Source: Palsa-504 sp963744005 (GTDB lineage Bacteria > Actinomycetota > Actinomycetes > Streptosporangiales > Streptosporangiaceae). From it: a DNA stretch of 64,000 nucleotides. Shown piece after piece: positions 44,901 through 53,586 of this stretch. Below the pieces are notes generated by a model that did no database searches, had not been told where the DNA came from, and saw only the letters and a program-made list of their open reading frames with translations. Positions within the stretch are counted from its first letter, which is position 1. Every line of letters starts with the position of its first letter. The position numbers were made by a program, and so were the translations under genes. The stretch is taken from contig CAVURU010000003.1 in NCBI GenBank assembly GCA_963744005.1, positions 1,860,001 to 1,924,000 of the forward strand, read 5' to 3'.

Positions 44901-45551
44901 TCAGCCCGGGGCGGGCAGCTGGCCGCGCTCGGCCGCCCGGGACAGGCGGCGGGCTTCGTCCAGGCCGACACCGCGGGCCTGGGCCGGGAGCCGGTAGACC
45001 GACGCGCCGCCCATCAGGCTCCACACCCGGATCCGGATGACCGGGGAACCGGGCCGCGGCGGGTTGTCGGCGCCGACCTCTTCGTGCCCGCCCATGACCG
45101 ACAAGCCGCCGACCTCGACGTCGACCGAGTCCGGGACGTAGACGTTGGAGCCGCCCATCAGGGAGAAGATGTTGATGGTCAGCTCGCCGCCCTCGATCTC
45201 GGCCTCGCGCAGGTCGATCTCGTGGCCGCCCATGACGGCGACGGCGTTGATCTGGCCCACGGCCCGGAACCGGCCGCGGCGGTTCGAGCCGCCCATCACG
45301 GCCACCAGCCAGCGCACCGGCTTGCGGCCCGAGGGCCCGGGCGCCGTCGTCGTGGCCCCGCTGGCCTCGGCGGGCAGGTCGCTGGTCAGGGTGGCCAGCT
45401 CGCCGCGCGTCTTGGCCGCCAGGGCCCGGCCGGACCGTTCCTCGAGCTCGTCCAGGGTGAGACGGCCGACGGCGGCGTGGTCGCCGAGCGTGCGCAGCAC
45501 GGCATCGCGTTCGGCGTCGGACACCCGGAGAGAGGCGTCAGGTTCGCTCAC
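44901..45551 (-). CDS. DUF1707 / LiaF-like C-terminal domain protein
   Basis: 216 residues from GTG 45551. The N-terminal DUF1707 (LRVSDAERDAVLRTLGDHAA then GRLTLDELEERSGRALAAKT) is an actinobacterial SHOCT-like module. The C-terminal half has repeated MGG turns (AVMGGHEIDL, LMGGSNVYVP, VMGGHEEVG, LMGGASVYRLP) of the cell-wall-active antibiotics response (LiaF/DUF2154) beta fold. No membrane helix. Probably an envelope-stress adaptor or regulator. It lies 19 bp upstream of the SDR gene, same strand. Confidence 0.87.
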   Translation of the reverse strand: MSEPDASLRVSDAERDAVLRTLGDHAAVGRLTLDELEERSGRALAAKTRGELATLTSDLPAEASGATTTAPGPSGRKPVRWLVAVMGGSNRRGRFRAVGQINAVAVMGGHEIDLREAEIEGGELTINIFSLMGGSNVYVPDSVDVEVGGLSVMGGHEEVGADNPPRPGSPVIRIRVWSLMGGASVYRLPAQARGVGLDEARRLSRAAERGQLPAPG

Positions 45552-45648
45552 AGCAGGCCCCTTGCGTGTCGGCGTACCGAGCGCCAGGGTACGCCTGGCG
45601 GCCGGCCCGGGGCGCGGCCGGGGACCGGATTAGGCCGGGTTGCTCCCG

Positions 45649-46272
45649 CTACCGGCCCACGTGAGCGGTGAGCCAGGAGCAAAGAGGCTGGGCCGTTCGG
45701 AAGAAAGCGACGAGGCGGTCCTTGGCGGCCGGCGTTTCCAGCCAGGCCTCGACGGGCCATTGCTGCCAGGCCGTGACGCCCTTGTACCGGAGCAGGGCGA
45801 TCCGGGGGTGATCGGCCGGGTAGCCGCGGGGGGCGGACTTGAGCACCCCGTGACCGCGGGTCTCGACGCCGGCCCGCCCGAGCGCCGCGACGATGGCCGC
45901 CAGCTCGGCACCGTGGTCGTCGCGGGCCACCGCCGCCCGGTACCGGGCCAGCTCATCGGGATCCAGCTGCCACCGGCCCGCGCCCGCGCCCAGGCCGTCG
46001 GCGGAGAGCTGGATGTAGCCGGTACCGCCGAGGACGGCGCCGATGTGGGTCTTGTACGGCGACTTGTCGCGGCTGAACCGGACGTCGCGGTAGGGCCGGA
46101 AGATCTTCGGCTCGCCGAACTCGGCGGCCAGTTCCTCGGCCAGCTCGGTCATCGGGGCCAGGATCTGGCCGGTGTAGACGGCCTTGTGCTCGGTCCAGTA
46201 GGTCTTGGTGTTGTCGGCCTCGAGCCCGTCGTAGAAATCCAGCGCCTCTTCGGGCCAGCCGCTGAACGCCAT
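45649..46272 (-). CDS. DUF2461 family protein
   Basis: 207 residues with the family core EALDFYDGLEADNTKTYWTE, PKIFRPYRDVRFSRDKSPYK and GGTGYIQLSADGL. Members are about 210-220 residues, so the length is right. Function unknown. Its start faces the polymerase-domain gene on the other strand across about 80 bp. Confidence 0.88.
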   Translation of the reverse strand: MAFSGWPEEALDFYDGLEADNTKTYWTEHKAVYTGQILAPMTELAEELAAEFGEPKIFRPYRDVRFSRDKSPYKTHIGAVLGGTGYIQLSADGLGAGAGRWQLDPDELARYRAAVARDDHGAELAAIVAALGRAGVETRGHGVLKSAPRGYPADHPRIALLRYKGVTAWQQWPVEAWLETPAAKDRLVAFFRTAQPLCSWLTAHVGR

Positions 46273-46355
46273 CGTGCGCCGCCTCCGCTCCGTCGCGAGC
46301 CGTGGGGTATCACCGTACCTTGGCGTTTGCCCGCGGGACCGGGATCATGGAAGCC

Positions 46356-47351
46356 ATGACCACGCCGGAACGGGCCGGGATCGCGCTGACCCACCTGGAC
46401 GAGCCGCTGTTCGACGGGTCCGGCGCGACCAAGCGCGACCTGGTCGACTACCTGGACGCGATGGCCGGTTTCCTGCTGCCCGAGCTGGCCGGGCGGCCGC
46501 TGTCGGTGATCAGGGCCCGGGGCGGGCAGCAGCCGTTCATGCAGAAGAACGTGCCGGACTACGCGCCGGCCTGGATGCACACGGTGACGCTGTGGGCGGA
46601 GGCATCCAAGCGCGAGGTTCGCTATGCGCTGTGCGATGACCGGCGCACGCTGCTGTGGTTCGCCAACCAGCGGGCCGTGGAGTACCACCCCACGCTGTAC
46701 CTGGCCGGCCGGATGGACCGGCCCACGTACCTGGTGCTGGACATCGACCCGCCGGCGGGCGGGGAGTTCGGCCACGTGGTGGCGGCCGCGCGGCTGGTCC
46801 GGGAGGCGCTGGCCCAGGTCGGCCTGGACGGCGCGGTCAAGACGAGCGGGGCCAAGGGGGTGCACGTGTACGTGCCGGTGTCGGCGAACGGCGACGACGC
46901 GGCCGCGGCCACCCGGGCCATCGCGGTGCGCGCCGAGCGGCTGGACCCGGACCTGGCCACCACGGCGTTCATCAAGTCCGACCGAGCGGGCAAGGTCTTC
47001 CTGGACTCGACCCGGGCGCACGGCGCCACGGTGGCCGCCGCCTACAGCCCGCGGGCCCGGCCCGGCGTGCCGGTCTCCTTCCCGGTGCGGTGGGAGGAGC
47101 TGGACGCGGTCCGGCCCGCGGACTTCACCGTGCGTTCGGTCCCGGCGCGCTCGGGCGAGGTGCAGCGCTGGGCCGGCCAGCTGCCCGGACCGCAGGAACT
47201 GAGCCCGGACCTGGTGGCCGAGGGCCATGAGATCCCGGTCGCCCGCGTGCAGGCCATGCACGAGGGCAAGCGGCGGGCGCGGGCCCGGCGCTCGGATCCC
47301 GGCGGCGCGGCAGCGGGAGGCCGGCCACCGGGTGACCCGGGCGGAAGCTAA
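46356..47351 (+). CDS. Stand-alone LigD-type DNA polymerase/primase domain
   Basis: About 331 residues, related to the polymerase domain of bacterial DNA ligase D used in non-homologous end joining and gap filling. Motifs: FMQKNVPDYAPAWMHTVTL, metal-binding DIDP in TYLVLDIDPPAG, TSGAKGVHVYVPV, and KVFLDSTRAHGATVAAAYS with the family arginine region. The start may be ATG 46347 or 46356; GGAAG lies five bases before 46356. No ligase or nuclease domain is attached and no ku gene is in view. The stop codon lies inside a 33-bp tandem repeat. Confidence 0.9.
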   Translation: MTTPERAGIALTHLDEPLFDGSGATKRDLVDYLDAMAGFLLPELAGRPLSVIRARGGQQPFMQKNVPDYAPAWMHTVTLWAEASKREVRYALCDDRRTLLWFANQRAVEYHPTLYLAGRMDRPTYLVLDIDPPAGGEFGHVVAAARLVREALAQVGLDGAVKTSGAKGVHVYVPVSANGDDAAAATRAIAVRAERLDPDLATTAFIKSDRAGKVFLDSTRAHGATVAAAYSPRARPGVPVSFPVRWEELDAVRPADFTVRSVPARSGEVQRWAGQLPGPQELSPDLVAEGHEIPVARVQAMHEGKRRARARRSDPGGAAAGGRPPGDPGGS

Positions 47352-47443
47352 CCCGGGCGGGGGCGTGGCCCGGGCGGAAGCTAACCCGGGCGGGGGCGTG
47401 GCCCGGGCGGAAGCTAACCCGGGCGGGGGCGTGGCTCGGGCGG
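47345..47443. repeat. 33-bp tandem repeat, three copies, across the end of the polymerase-domain gene
   Basis: Copies at 47345-47377, 47378-47410 and 47411-47443, each beginning AAGCTAACCCGGGCGGGGGC; the third differs by one base. The gene's TAA stop lies in copy 1 and recurs in frame in copies 2 and 3, so repeat loss would not change the protein end. Confidence 0.95.
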
Positions 47444-47546
47444 AGCGTGATTCCGGCCGGCAGGGATCCGGGCGGAGGATAAACGGGGGCGGAAATCTGG
47501 ATCAGGCCGAGGTTGGTGCCGTGCTGGCCGGACGGCCAGAGGGCGG

Positions 47547-47777
47547 TCAGGCGGCCAGGACCCAGGTGTCGTCCTCCTGGCCCATGCCCCACTGACGGCG
47601 GGTCTCGGAGGCCTTGGGCAGCCGCTCACCGGGCCACCGCATGTAGATCTCGCAGCCATCCGAGTCAGCCGAATCCAGGTGGCTGAGGGTGGACTCAACC
47701 CACTGGAAGAACCGGGTGCGGATGGAGGGACGTGTGCGCTGGCCGATCGTGGCCAGCTTCAGGTCGTTGGGGTTCAC
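47547..47777 (-). CDS. Small hypothetical protein
   Basis: 76 residues from GTG 47777 (VNPNDLKLATIGQRTRPSIR). It has TRFFQWVESTLSHLDSADSD and a Trp-rich end (QWGMGQEDDTWVLAA). The sequence is well ordered and less GC-extreme than its neighbours. No family recognised. The frame is open for 25 more codons upstream. Confidence 0.5.
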   Translation of the reverse strand: MNPNDLKLATIGQRTRPSIRTRFFQWVESTLSHLDSADSDGCEIYMRWPGERLPKASETRRQWGMGQEDDTWVLAA

Positions 47778-47988
47778 GTGAGGCAAGGCTAGGCGATGAT
47801 TCGTTCGCCAAGGTAACGATCTCATGACCTGGCTGTTGCGTACCCTTGACATCTGATCGATGTTGTGATTTGGTTATGCGTTCGATTTTTTGTCTTGAAC
47901 TAAAGATACATTCTCGGGCCGGCCGGGCGGCCTGGACGGCGGCGGCGGCTTCGGCCCGGCCGCAGCGTGACGAGGACCACGCTGAAAC

Positions 47989-48015
47989 GACCCGCTGGGA
48001 GGTCCACAGCGGGTC
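47989..48015. terminator. Inverted repeat, probable hairpin
   Basis: GACCCGCTG (47989-47997) and CAGCGGGTC (48007-48015) form a perfect 9-bp stem with a 9-nt loop. No T-run on either side. GC-rich hairpins without T-runs often end transcription in actinobacteria. Confidence 0.5.
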
Positions 48016-48027
48016 TCGTGACCCCGG

Positions 48028-48062
48028 GGCCTGACCCCGGTCACAAGGATCGGGGTCAGGCC
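48028..48062. terminator. Inverted repeat, probable bidirectional terminator
   Basis: GGCCTGACCCCG (48028-48039) and CGGGGTCAGGCC (48051-48062) form a perfect 12-bp stem with an 11-nt loop. It sits 41 bp after the stop of the small membrane protein gene on the minus strand, which fits a terminator for that transcript. Confidence 0.6.
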
Positions 48063-48103
48063 ACCAGGGCGTCCCGGGTCCGGGGCCGCGAGCGGCCGGG
48101 ACC

Positions 48104-48313
48104 TTACCGGGACAGTTCCTCGAGAGCGCGACGACGTTGGCGTATCCCGAAGAACCCGACCAGGACGCCGGGAACCAGCGCGCCGGGGATGGTGATGAGC
48201 AGGATCCAGTTCAGCGGGTCCGAGGCCACGAAGATGTGACCGCAGAGCAGCACGCCGCCCCAGGCCCCGAGGTGCCCGACGCCGTCCGTCCAGCCGGTGC
48301 CCAGCCCGCGCAC
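48104..48313 (-). CDS. Possible small membrane protein
   Basis: About 69 residues if GTG 48313 is the start. Two hydrophobic stretches are visible: GHLGAWGGVLLCGHIFVA, and LNWILLITIPGALVPGVLVG followed by a basic RQRRRALEELSR end. The frame is open for 76 more codons, but that part is Arg/Pro-rich and looks non-coding. No ribosome site. It may be a small integral membrane protein or the remnant of a longer gene. Confidence 0.4.
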   Translation of the reverse strand: MRGLGTGWTDGVGHLGAWGGVLLCGHIFVASDPLNWILLITIPGALVPGVLVGFFGIRQRRRALEELSR

Positions 48314-48747
48314 TGCAGGCAATTGCCGAGGCTGTTCGAGTCGGCTGACATTAGAGCCTGGACCGGGCGAGCAGCGTCGCCGCGTCGCCGTTTCGGCCGC
48401 GAGAGGCGGAGCCGGCTTGAGCCGGGCAATACGCACTCGATTGCAGAACGGAATGCATTCGATTGCACCCATCGAACGGCGGTCGAGCGCCGGTTGAGCG
48501 CGGGGTGCGCCGGACGCGCGGGGGCGCGGACGGCCGGACACGGAGATTCTTACCGGCAGATTACGGGCGCCGCCCCGGGTGAGCCGGAGCCGGGAGCGGC
48601 CCGTAGTCAGAGGTGTGGCCGGTGCCTGCGGCGCTGATCTCGAGCCTCAATGAATGCTCCCTCGGCTCAGATCCTCGTCTCCTCCTATCCGCGAACGCGC
48701 CGCAGGCACGGGCCACCCACGATCGCGCCGGCCTGACCTTACGGCCG
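48314..48747. other. Intergenic region with paired 9-bp direct repeats
   Basis: About 430 bp with no convincing gene. TCGATTGCA occurs at 48437-48445 and 48459-48467, two helical turns apart (22 bp), which resembles a pair of operator half-sites. The rest shows nothing I can assign. Confidence 0.4.
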
Positions 48748-49314
48748 CTACGGGCGCAGCAGGAGAGCGGTCAGGGCGGACAAGGCGATGGTCAGGGCGG
48801 CGCCGCTGCCGTGCAAGGCGAGCAGGCGGCTGGAAAAGGACGGCGCGGGCTCGCCGGGCGCGGCCTGCCGCGCGGCGCGAGTATTCGCCATGAACCAGCC
48901 GAGGCCGATGAGGGCCGTGGCGGTGGCCAGGCCGAAGCCGATCCAGCCCAGGACCCGGGCGTGCACCAGGGTGAAGCCGAGCCAGAACCCGAGGCCGATG
49001 ACACCCGCGGCCGGGTGGGCGAACTCCGCCGCGGCCCGCGCGCCCGGTACGGCCGGGGCCTGCCGGGCCGCGACGAGCGAGGGCGGGGCCCACTGATCCC
49101 GGGACCTCCGTGGTGCGGTGCCCGCGGGACCGGACGTTCCGGCCGCCGCGGATGCAGGCGAGGCAGTGGCGGGCTGGGCGGCAGCGGTCTGGGTCGCGGG
49201 GGCGGGGGCGGGGGCCGGGCGGCTGGGTCCGGGACGGCCGAGAGTGCCCTTGATCAGGAGGTAGATTCCGGCTCCCGCGGTGAACGCCCACAGCACCAGC
49301 ACCAGGATGGCCAT
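48748..49314 (-). CDS. Hypothetical membrane protein
   Basis: 188 residues from ATG 49314 (MAILVLVLWAFTAGAGIYLL), with GGGAG about six bases upstream. An N-terminal helix, a Pro/Ala/Thr-rich stretch (about 30-90), then three helices: GVIGLGFWLGFTLVHARVLG, LATATALIGLGWFMANTR and GSGAALTIALSALTALLL. No family assigned. The C-terminal half resembles small actinobacterial transporter-like proteins of unknown role. Confidence 0.65.
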   Translation of the reverse strand: MAILVLVLWAFTAGAGIYLLIKGTLGRPGPSRPAPAPAPATQTAAAQPATASPASAAAGTSGPAGTAPRRSRDQWAPPSLVAARQAPAVPGARAAAEFAHPAAGVIGLGFWLGFTLVHARVLGWIGFGLATATALIGLGWFMANTRAARQAAPGEPAPSFSSRLLALHGSGAALTIALSALTALLLRP

Positions 49315-49368
49315 GTCACTCCCTTCCGGCACCGAACGTACCCGGTCGGCGGCCCAGGCCGGTGATCG

Positions 49369-51541
49369 TCACCCGGCGGCGGGCTGGGCGGCCGGCTCGT
49401 CGCGGTCGGGCGCGGGGTCGGTGGCGACCAGGGTCTGGGTGATCCGGCCGAGCAGACGGCGCAGCTCCGGGACGGTGTCGGGCTGCCAGTCCCGGGCCAG
49501 CCGGTCGATCCCGGCTTCGCGGGCGGCGTCCAGCCGGGCCGAAGCCTCCCGGCCCGCGGCGGTCAGCGTGAGGGACGCCACAGCGGCGGAATTCGGGCGG
49601 CCAGGCGCGGCTCGGGCTCTCGGCGTGACTCGGGCTCTCGGCCGGACTCGGGCGGCAGGCGGGGCTCGGGCGGCCGGCGGGGCTCGCGCTCTCGACGGGA
49701 CTCGGGCTGGCGGCCAGGTAGCCGGCGGCCAGGAGGTCGGACAGGCGCTGGTCGAGGTCGGCCGGCGGGATGCCCAGCTGGGCGGCCAGGGAGGCGGCGG
49801 TGACCGGGGCGCTGTCGGCGACCCGGTACATCAGCCAGGTGGCGCGGGGGCTGAGCGGCACCTCGGCGGCCTCGGCCAGGCGGCGGTAGGTCTCGGCCCG
49901 GCGCTCACGGCCGAACAGGGTCATCAGGGCGCGCTCCATCTCCTGCGCGGAGTCGCGGGTGGCGGGGATGGCGGTGGGCGCGGTGCTGTGCGCCCGGTCG
50001 ACGGCCTTCACGGTGTCCCGCAGCGGGACCTCCTTCAGGAACAGGCTCAGCACGAAGCCCAGCGCGCCCAGCGAGGTGGCGTACAGGAACACCGTGTGCA
50101 GGGCCTGGGCGTAGCCGGCGATGTAGCCGTCCCGGACGGCCGCGGGCAGCTGGGCCAGCACGGCCGGGCTGGCCCCGGCCGAGGCGCTGATCCCGCTGGG
50201 CAGCGGGGTGCCGTGCAGCGCGACGGCGATGTCCCCGGCCAGCACGCCGGAGAAGATCGCGCCGAACACCGCGGTGCCGAACGACCCGCCGATGGACCGG
50301 AAGAAGGTGACGCCGGAGGTGGCGGCGCCCAGGTCTGAGTAGTCGACCGCGTTCTGCACGGCGATGATCAGGACCTGCAGCGAGGCCCCGATGCCGACGC
50401 CCAGGACGAACAGGTACAGCGAGACGAGCCAGAAGCTGGTGTGCACGCCCAGCATGGACAGCAGGTACAGCCCGATGGTCATCAGCGCGGTGCCGACCAC
50501 CGGGAAGACCTTGTACCGGCCCGTCTTGCTGACCGCGAAGCCGGTGGCGGTCGAGGTCAGCAGCAGCCCGACGAGCAGGGGCAGCAGCCGCAGCCCGGAC
50601 AGGGTGGGCGAGACGCCCCGGACAACCTGCATGTACTGCGGCAGGTAGGCGAGCGCGCCGAACATGGAGAAGCCGACAGCCAGGCCCACCACGCTGGACG
50701 AGGTGAACACCCCGTTGCGGAACAGGTGGGGCGGGATGACCGGCTCGGCGGCCCGCTGCTCGACCAGGACGAAGCCGACCGCGCACACCACGGCCAGCAC
50801 GCCGAGCAGGTAGATGGGCACGGAGTTCCAGCGATAGGTATTGCCGCCCAGCGAGGTGAGCAGGACCAGGCACACCGCGGAGGCGCCGATCAGCGCAGTG
50901 CCGGCGTAGTCGATGACATGCCGGGCCTTGCTCAGCCGGCCGGGCAGCACGGCCGCGGTGACGACCAGGGCGACGGCGCCGATGGGCAGGTTGATGTAGA
51001 ACACCCAGCGCCAGGACAGGTTGTCCACGAAGAAGCCGCCGATGAGCGGCCCGAGCACGCTGGCCACGCCAAAGGTGGCGCCGAAGATCCCCTGGTAGCG
51101 GCCGCGCTGGCGGGGCGGGACGACGTCCCCGACGATGGTCTGCGCGCCGACGATCAGCCCGCCGCCGCCCAGGCCCTGGACGGCGCGGAAGGCGATCAGC
51201 TCGACCATCGAGCTGGACAGGCCGGACAGCGCGGAGCCGATCAGGAAGATGACGATCGAGGCCTGGAAGAACGTCTTCCGGCCGTACATGTCGCCGAGCT
51301 TGCCCCACAGCGGGGTGGACACCGTGGAGGCGAGCAGGTAGGCGGTGACCACCCAGGACAGGTGGGACAGCCCGTGCAGGTCGCCGGCGATGGTGGGCAG
51401 CGCGGTCGCGACGATGGTCTGGTCGAGCGCGGCCAGCAGCATGCCGAGCAGCAGCGCGCCGATGATGACCAGCACCCGCTGATTACCCATGGCCGGCGGT
51501 TCGCTGCTGTCGACCGGGGCTGACTGGCTGGTGTTGGTCAT
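49369..51541 (-). CDS. EmrB/QacA-type MFS exporter with C-terminal MarR-like domain; frameshift in the linker
   Basis: A 14-helix drug:proton antiporter from ATG 51541 (MTNTSQSAPVDSSEPPAMGN). Motifs: LDQTIVATALPTIAGDL, GKLGDMYGRKTFFQ (motif A) and GPLIGGFFVDNLSWRWVFYI (motif C). The transporter ends at about residue 490. Then follows a winged-helix-like part (EVPLSPRATWLMYRVADSAP then VTAASLAAQLGIPPADLDQR) whose second half is found in another frame (VASLTLTAAGREASARLDAA) ending at TGA 49369. The break lies in repetitive GC-rich sequence between about 49585 and 49740. The corrected protein is about 720 residues: exporter and MarR-like helical module in one chain. Confidence 0.8.
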
Positions 51542-52016
51542 GGCGCGCCCACCTTTCCCGAACCCATCGTGACACGCCCGGGCCGGGGCCATTTGATCGG
51601 CCCGTGATCTGCCATGCCACCCGCCGCGGGCCCGGCCATGCTTAAGAAAACGCCGGCCTACGCCGGGCATATGGTGAAAGGACACCTCAATCCGGGTACG
51701 GCGGTCACCGCTTTCCGGGGGCCGCCGGCGTATGCCCAGGTCCAGGCCCTGTAACTGAGGCGATGATCTTGGCCGTTCGCCAGCGAGGCGAGACCCGGCC
51801 GTTATACAATGAATAGTCCATTAAGCACAGCAGGGGACGTCGAATAATTTCCGGAACTCCGGATTAAAGACTGCTAACCTGACGCAAGCGCTCGCCGCCC
51901 ACCGCCACGTCGCCAACGGGGTCCATGCAGATGGATGGCGACGGTGCAGTACTGGTCGTTCGGCTTTAAAAGATGTTTTTCCGGGCAGCGGCGGAGGATC
52001 AGCTCAAAGGGGAACC
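51542..52016. other. 475-bp leader/intergenic region before puuD
   Basis: No credible gene. The stretch 51780-51880 is AT-richer and probably holds the promoter. TCCGGA-AC-TCCGGA (51850-51863) is a pair of palindromes. The sequences CTACGCCGGGCAT near 51660 and CCGGCGTATGCCC near 51727 have long mutually complementary parts and could fold in the RNA. AAAGGGG shortly before ATG 52017 is the ribosome site. I cannot match it to a known riboswitch. Confidence 0.45.
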
Positions 52017-52778
52017 ATGACGCCGGTGATTGGCATTACCGCATACGACGACACCGCCACGTGGACCAACTGGCAGGCCCGCGCCTCACTCCTGCCGTAC
52101 GCCTACGTGGACGCGGTACGGCACAGCGGCGGCAGGCCGGTGCTGCTGCCTCCGGGCGGCGACGCCGACGAGGCCCGCGCCACGGTGGCCGGCCTGGACG
52201 GCCTGGTCGTGTCGGGCGGCCCGGACATCGACCCGGTCCGGTACGGCCAGCGGCGGCACCCGATGACCGAGCCCGCCTCGCCGCTGCGCGATGAGTGGGA
52301 CCTGGTCGTCACGGCGGCCGCCCTGGCCCAGGGTGTCCCGCTGCTGGCCATCTGCCGCGGCATGCAGGTGCTGAACGTGTGCCGGGGCGGCACGCTGACC
52401 CAGCACGTGCCCGACATGATCGGCCACGAGCGGCACGGCGGCCAGAACGGCGACTTCGGCCTGCACCTGGTCAAGGTGAGCCCGGAGAGCATGCTGTACG
52501 GGATCCTGCCCGAACGGGGCATGTTCAGCGTGCCCACCCTGCACCACCAGGCGGTCGACCTGCTCGGCGACGGGCTGCAGGCGGTGGCCTGGGAGGAAGA
52601 CGGCCTGATCGAGGCGGTCGAGGCGGGCCCGTCCTCGCTGGGCGGGCTGCCGGGCTTCGTGATCGGCGTCCAGTGGCACCCCGAGCAGGGCCAGGACGAC
52701 CGGCTGTTCAGCGCGCTGATCAGCGCGGCCGCGGACCGCGGCGCGGCCCGGTCCGGGGCCCTGGCCCCGATGATCTAA
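52017..52778 (+). CDS. Gamma-glutamyl-gamma-aminobutyrate hydrolase family (class I glutamine amidotransferase-like)
   Basis: 253 residues. Nucleophile Cys in LAICRGMQVLNV, His-Glu in VIGVQWHPEQ, and the start MTPVIGITAYDD all match the PuuD/C26 peptidase family, which cleaves gamma-glutamyl-linked amines in polyamine breakdown. Start ATG 52017 with a good ribosome site. It is followed 18 bp later by a GntR regulator, so this looks like a small polyamine or gamma-glutamyl catabolic unit. The partner synthetase is not in the window. Confidence 0.88.
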   Translation: MTPVIGITAYDDTATWTNWQARASLLPYAYVDAVRHSGGRPVLLPPGGDADEARATVAGLDGLVVSGGPDIDPVRYGQRRHPMTEPASPLRDEWDLVVTAAALAQGVPLLAICRGMQVLNVCRGGTLTQHVPDMIGHERHGGQNGDFGLHLVKVSPESMLYGILPERGMFSVPTLHHQAVDLLGDGLQAVAWEEDGLIEAVEAGPSSLGGLPGFVIGVQWHPEQGQDDRLFSALISAAADRGAARSGALAPMI

Positions 52779-52796
52779 GGGACCGGGAGACCGCAC

Positions 52797-53576
52797 GTGC
52801 CGGGAGGCTCGCCTGCCATCGTCGCCGCCGTGTTCCGCGCGGTGCGGACGGGCAACGCCTTCGAGGAGACGGTCGAGCGGCTGCTCGAGGGGATCAAGCT
52901 GGGCGTGTACGCGCCGGGTGACCGGCTGCCGCCAGAGCGGGAGCTGACCCGGCGGCTGGGGGTCAGCCGGATCACGCTGCGCGAGGCGCTGCGCGAGCTG
53001 GCCGCGGCCGGGTACGTGGAGACCAAGCGCGGGCGGTTCGGCGGGACGTTCGTCATCCGGCAGCCCGATCCGCTGGTCTCCGACGAGCTGAGCCGCACCG
53101 CGCGGGACATGGCCCGCGACCTGGACGACGCGCTGACCTTCCGGCGGGTGGTGGAGACCGGCGCGGCCGAGATGGCCGCCCGGGCCAGCCTGAGCCGGCC
53201 GCAGCGGGAGAACCTGGCCGAGTGCCTGGCCGCGATGCAGGACGCGGGGTCGTTCGGCTACCGGCAGGCGGACACCAGGCTGCACCTGGCCATCGCCGAC
53301 GCGGCCGGGTCAGCGCTGCTGACGGCCAGCGTGGTCGAGGCCCGGGTCCGGCTGGTCGACCTGCTCAACGCCATCCCCATGCTGGAACGCAACCTGGAGC
53401 ACGCGAACCTCCAGCACACCGACATCGTGCGGGCCATCCTGGCCGGTGACCCGGAACGGGCCCGGCGGACCATGGAAGAGCACGTGGCCGGGACCGCCGC
53501 GCTGGTGCGGGGTTTCCTCGGCCACGTGCTGGAACCCCAGGCCGGCCTGGCGGCTCAGGCCGAGCTGGCCCCCTAG
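52797..53576 (+). CDS. FadR/GntR-family transcriptional regulator (FCD domain)
   Basis: 259 residues from GTG 52797. The N-terminal winged helix reads LPPERELTRRLGVSRITLRE then ALRELAAAGYVETKRGRFGG. The C-terminal FCD all-helical domain has the metal-ligand pattern D/H (TRLHLAIADAAGS, then DIVRAILAGDPERARRTMEE then H). It probably controls the PuuD-type gene just upstream in response to a small carboxylate or amine. It converges with serA across about 10 bp. Confidence 0.9.
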   Translation: MPGGSPAIVAAVFRAVRTGNAFEETVERLLEGIKLGVYAPGDRLPPERELTRRLGVSRITLREALRELAAAGYVETKRGRFGGTFVIRQPDPLVSDELSRTARDMARDLDDALTFRRVVETGAAEMAARASLSRPQRENLAECLAAMQDAGSFGYRQADTRLHLAIADAAGSALLTASVVEARVRLVDLLNAIPMLERNLEHANLQHTDIVRAILAGDPERARRTMEEHVAGTAALVRGFLGHVLEPQAGLAAQAELAP

Positions 53577-53586
53577 GCCCCGTGGT

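Larger units (their letters stand above)
47778..48103. other. AT-richer gap with two perfect inverted repeats
   Basis: 326 bp with no credible gene. The part at about 47800-47920 is AT-rich for this genome and includes a TTGACA hexamer near 47847 without a clear matching -10. The part after 47985 holds the two inverted repeats listed separately. Confidence 0.5.
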
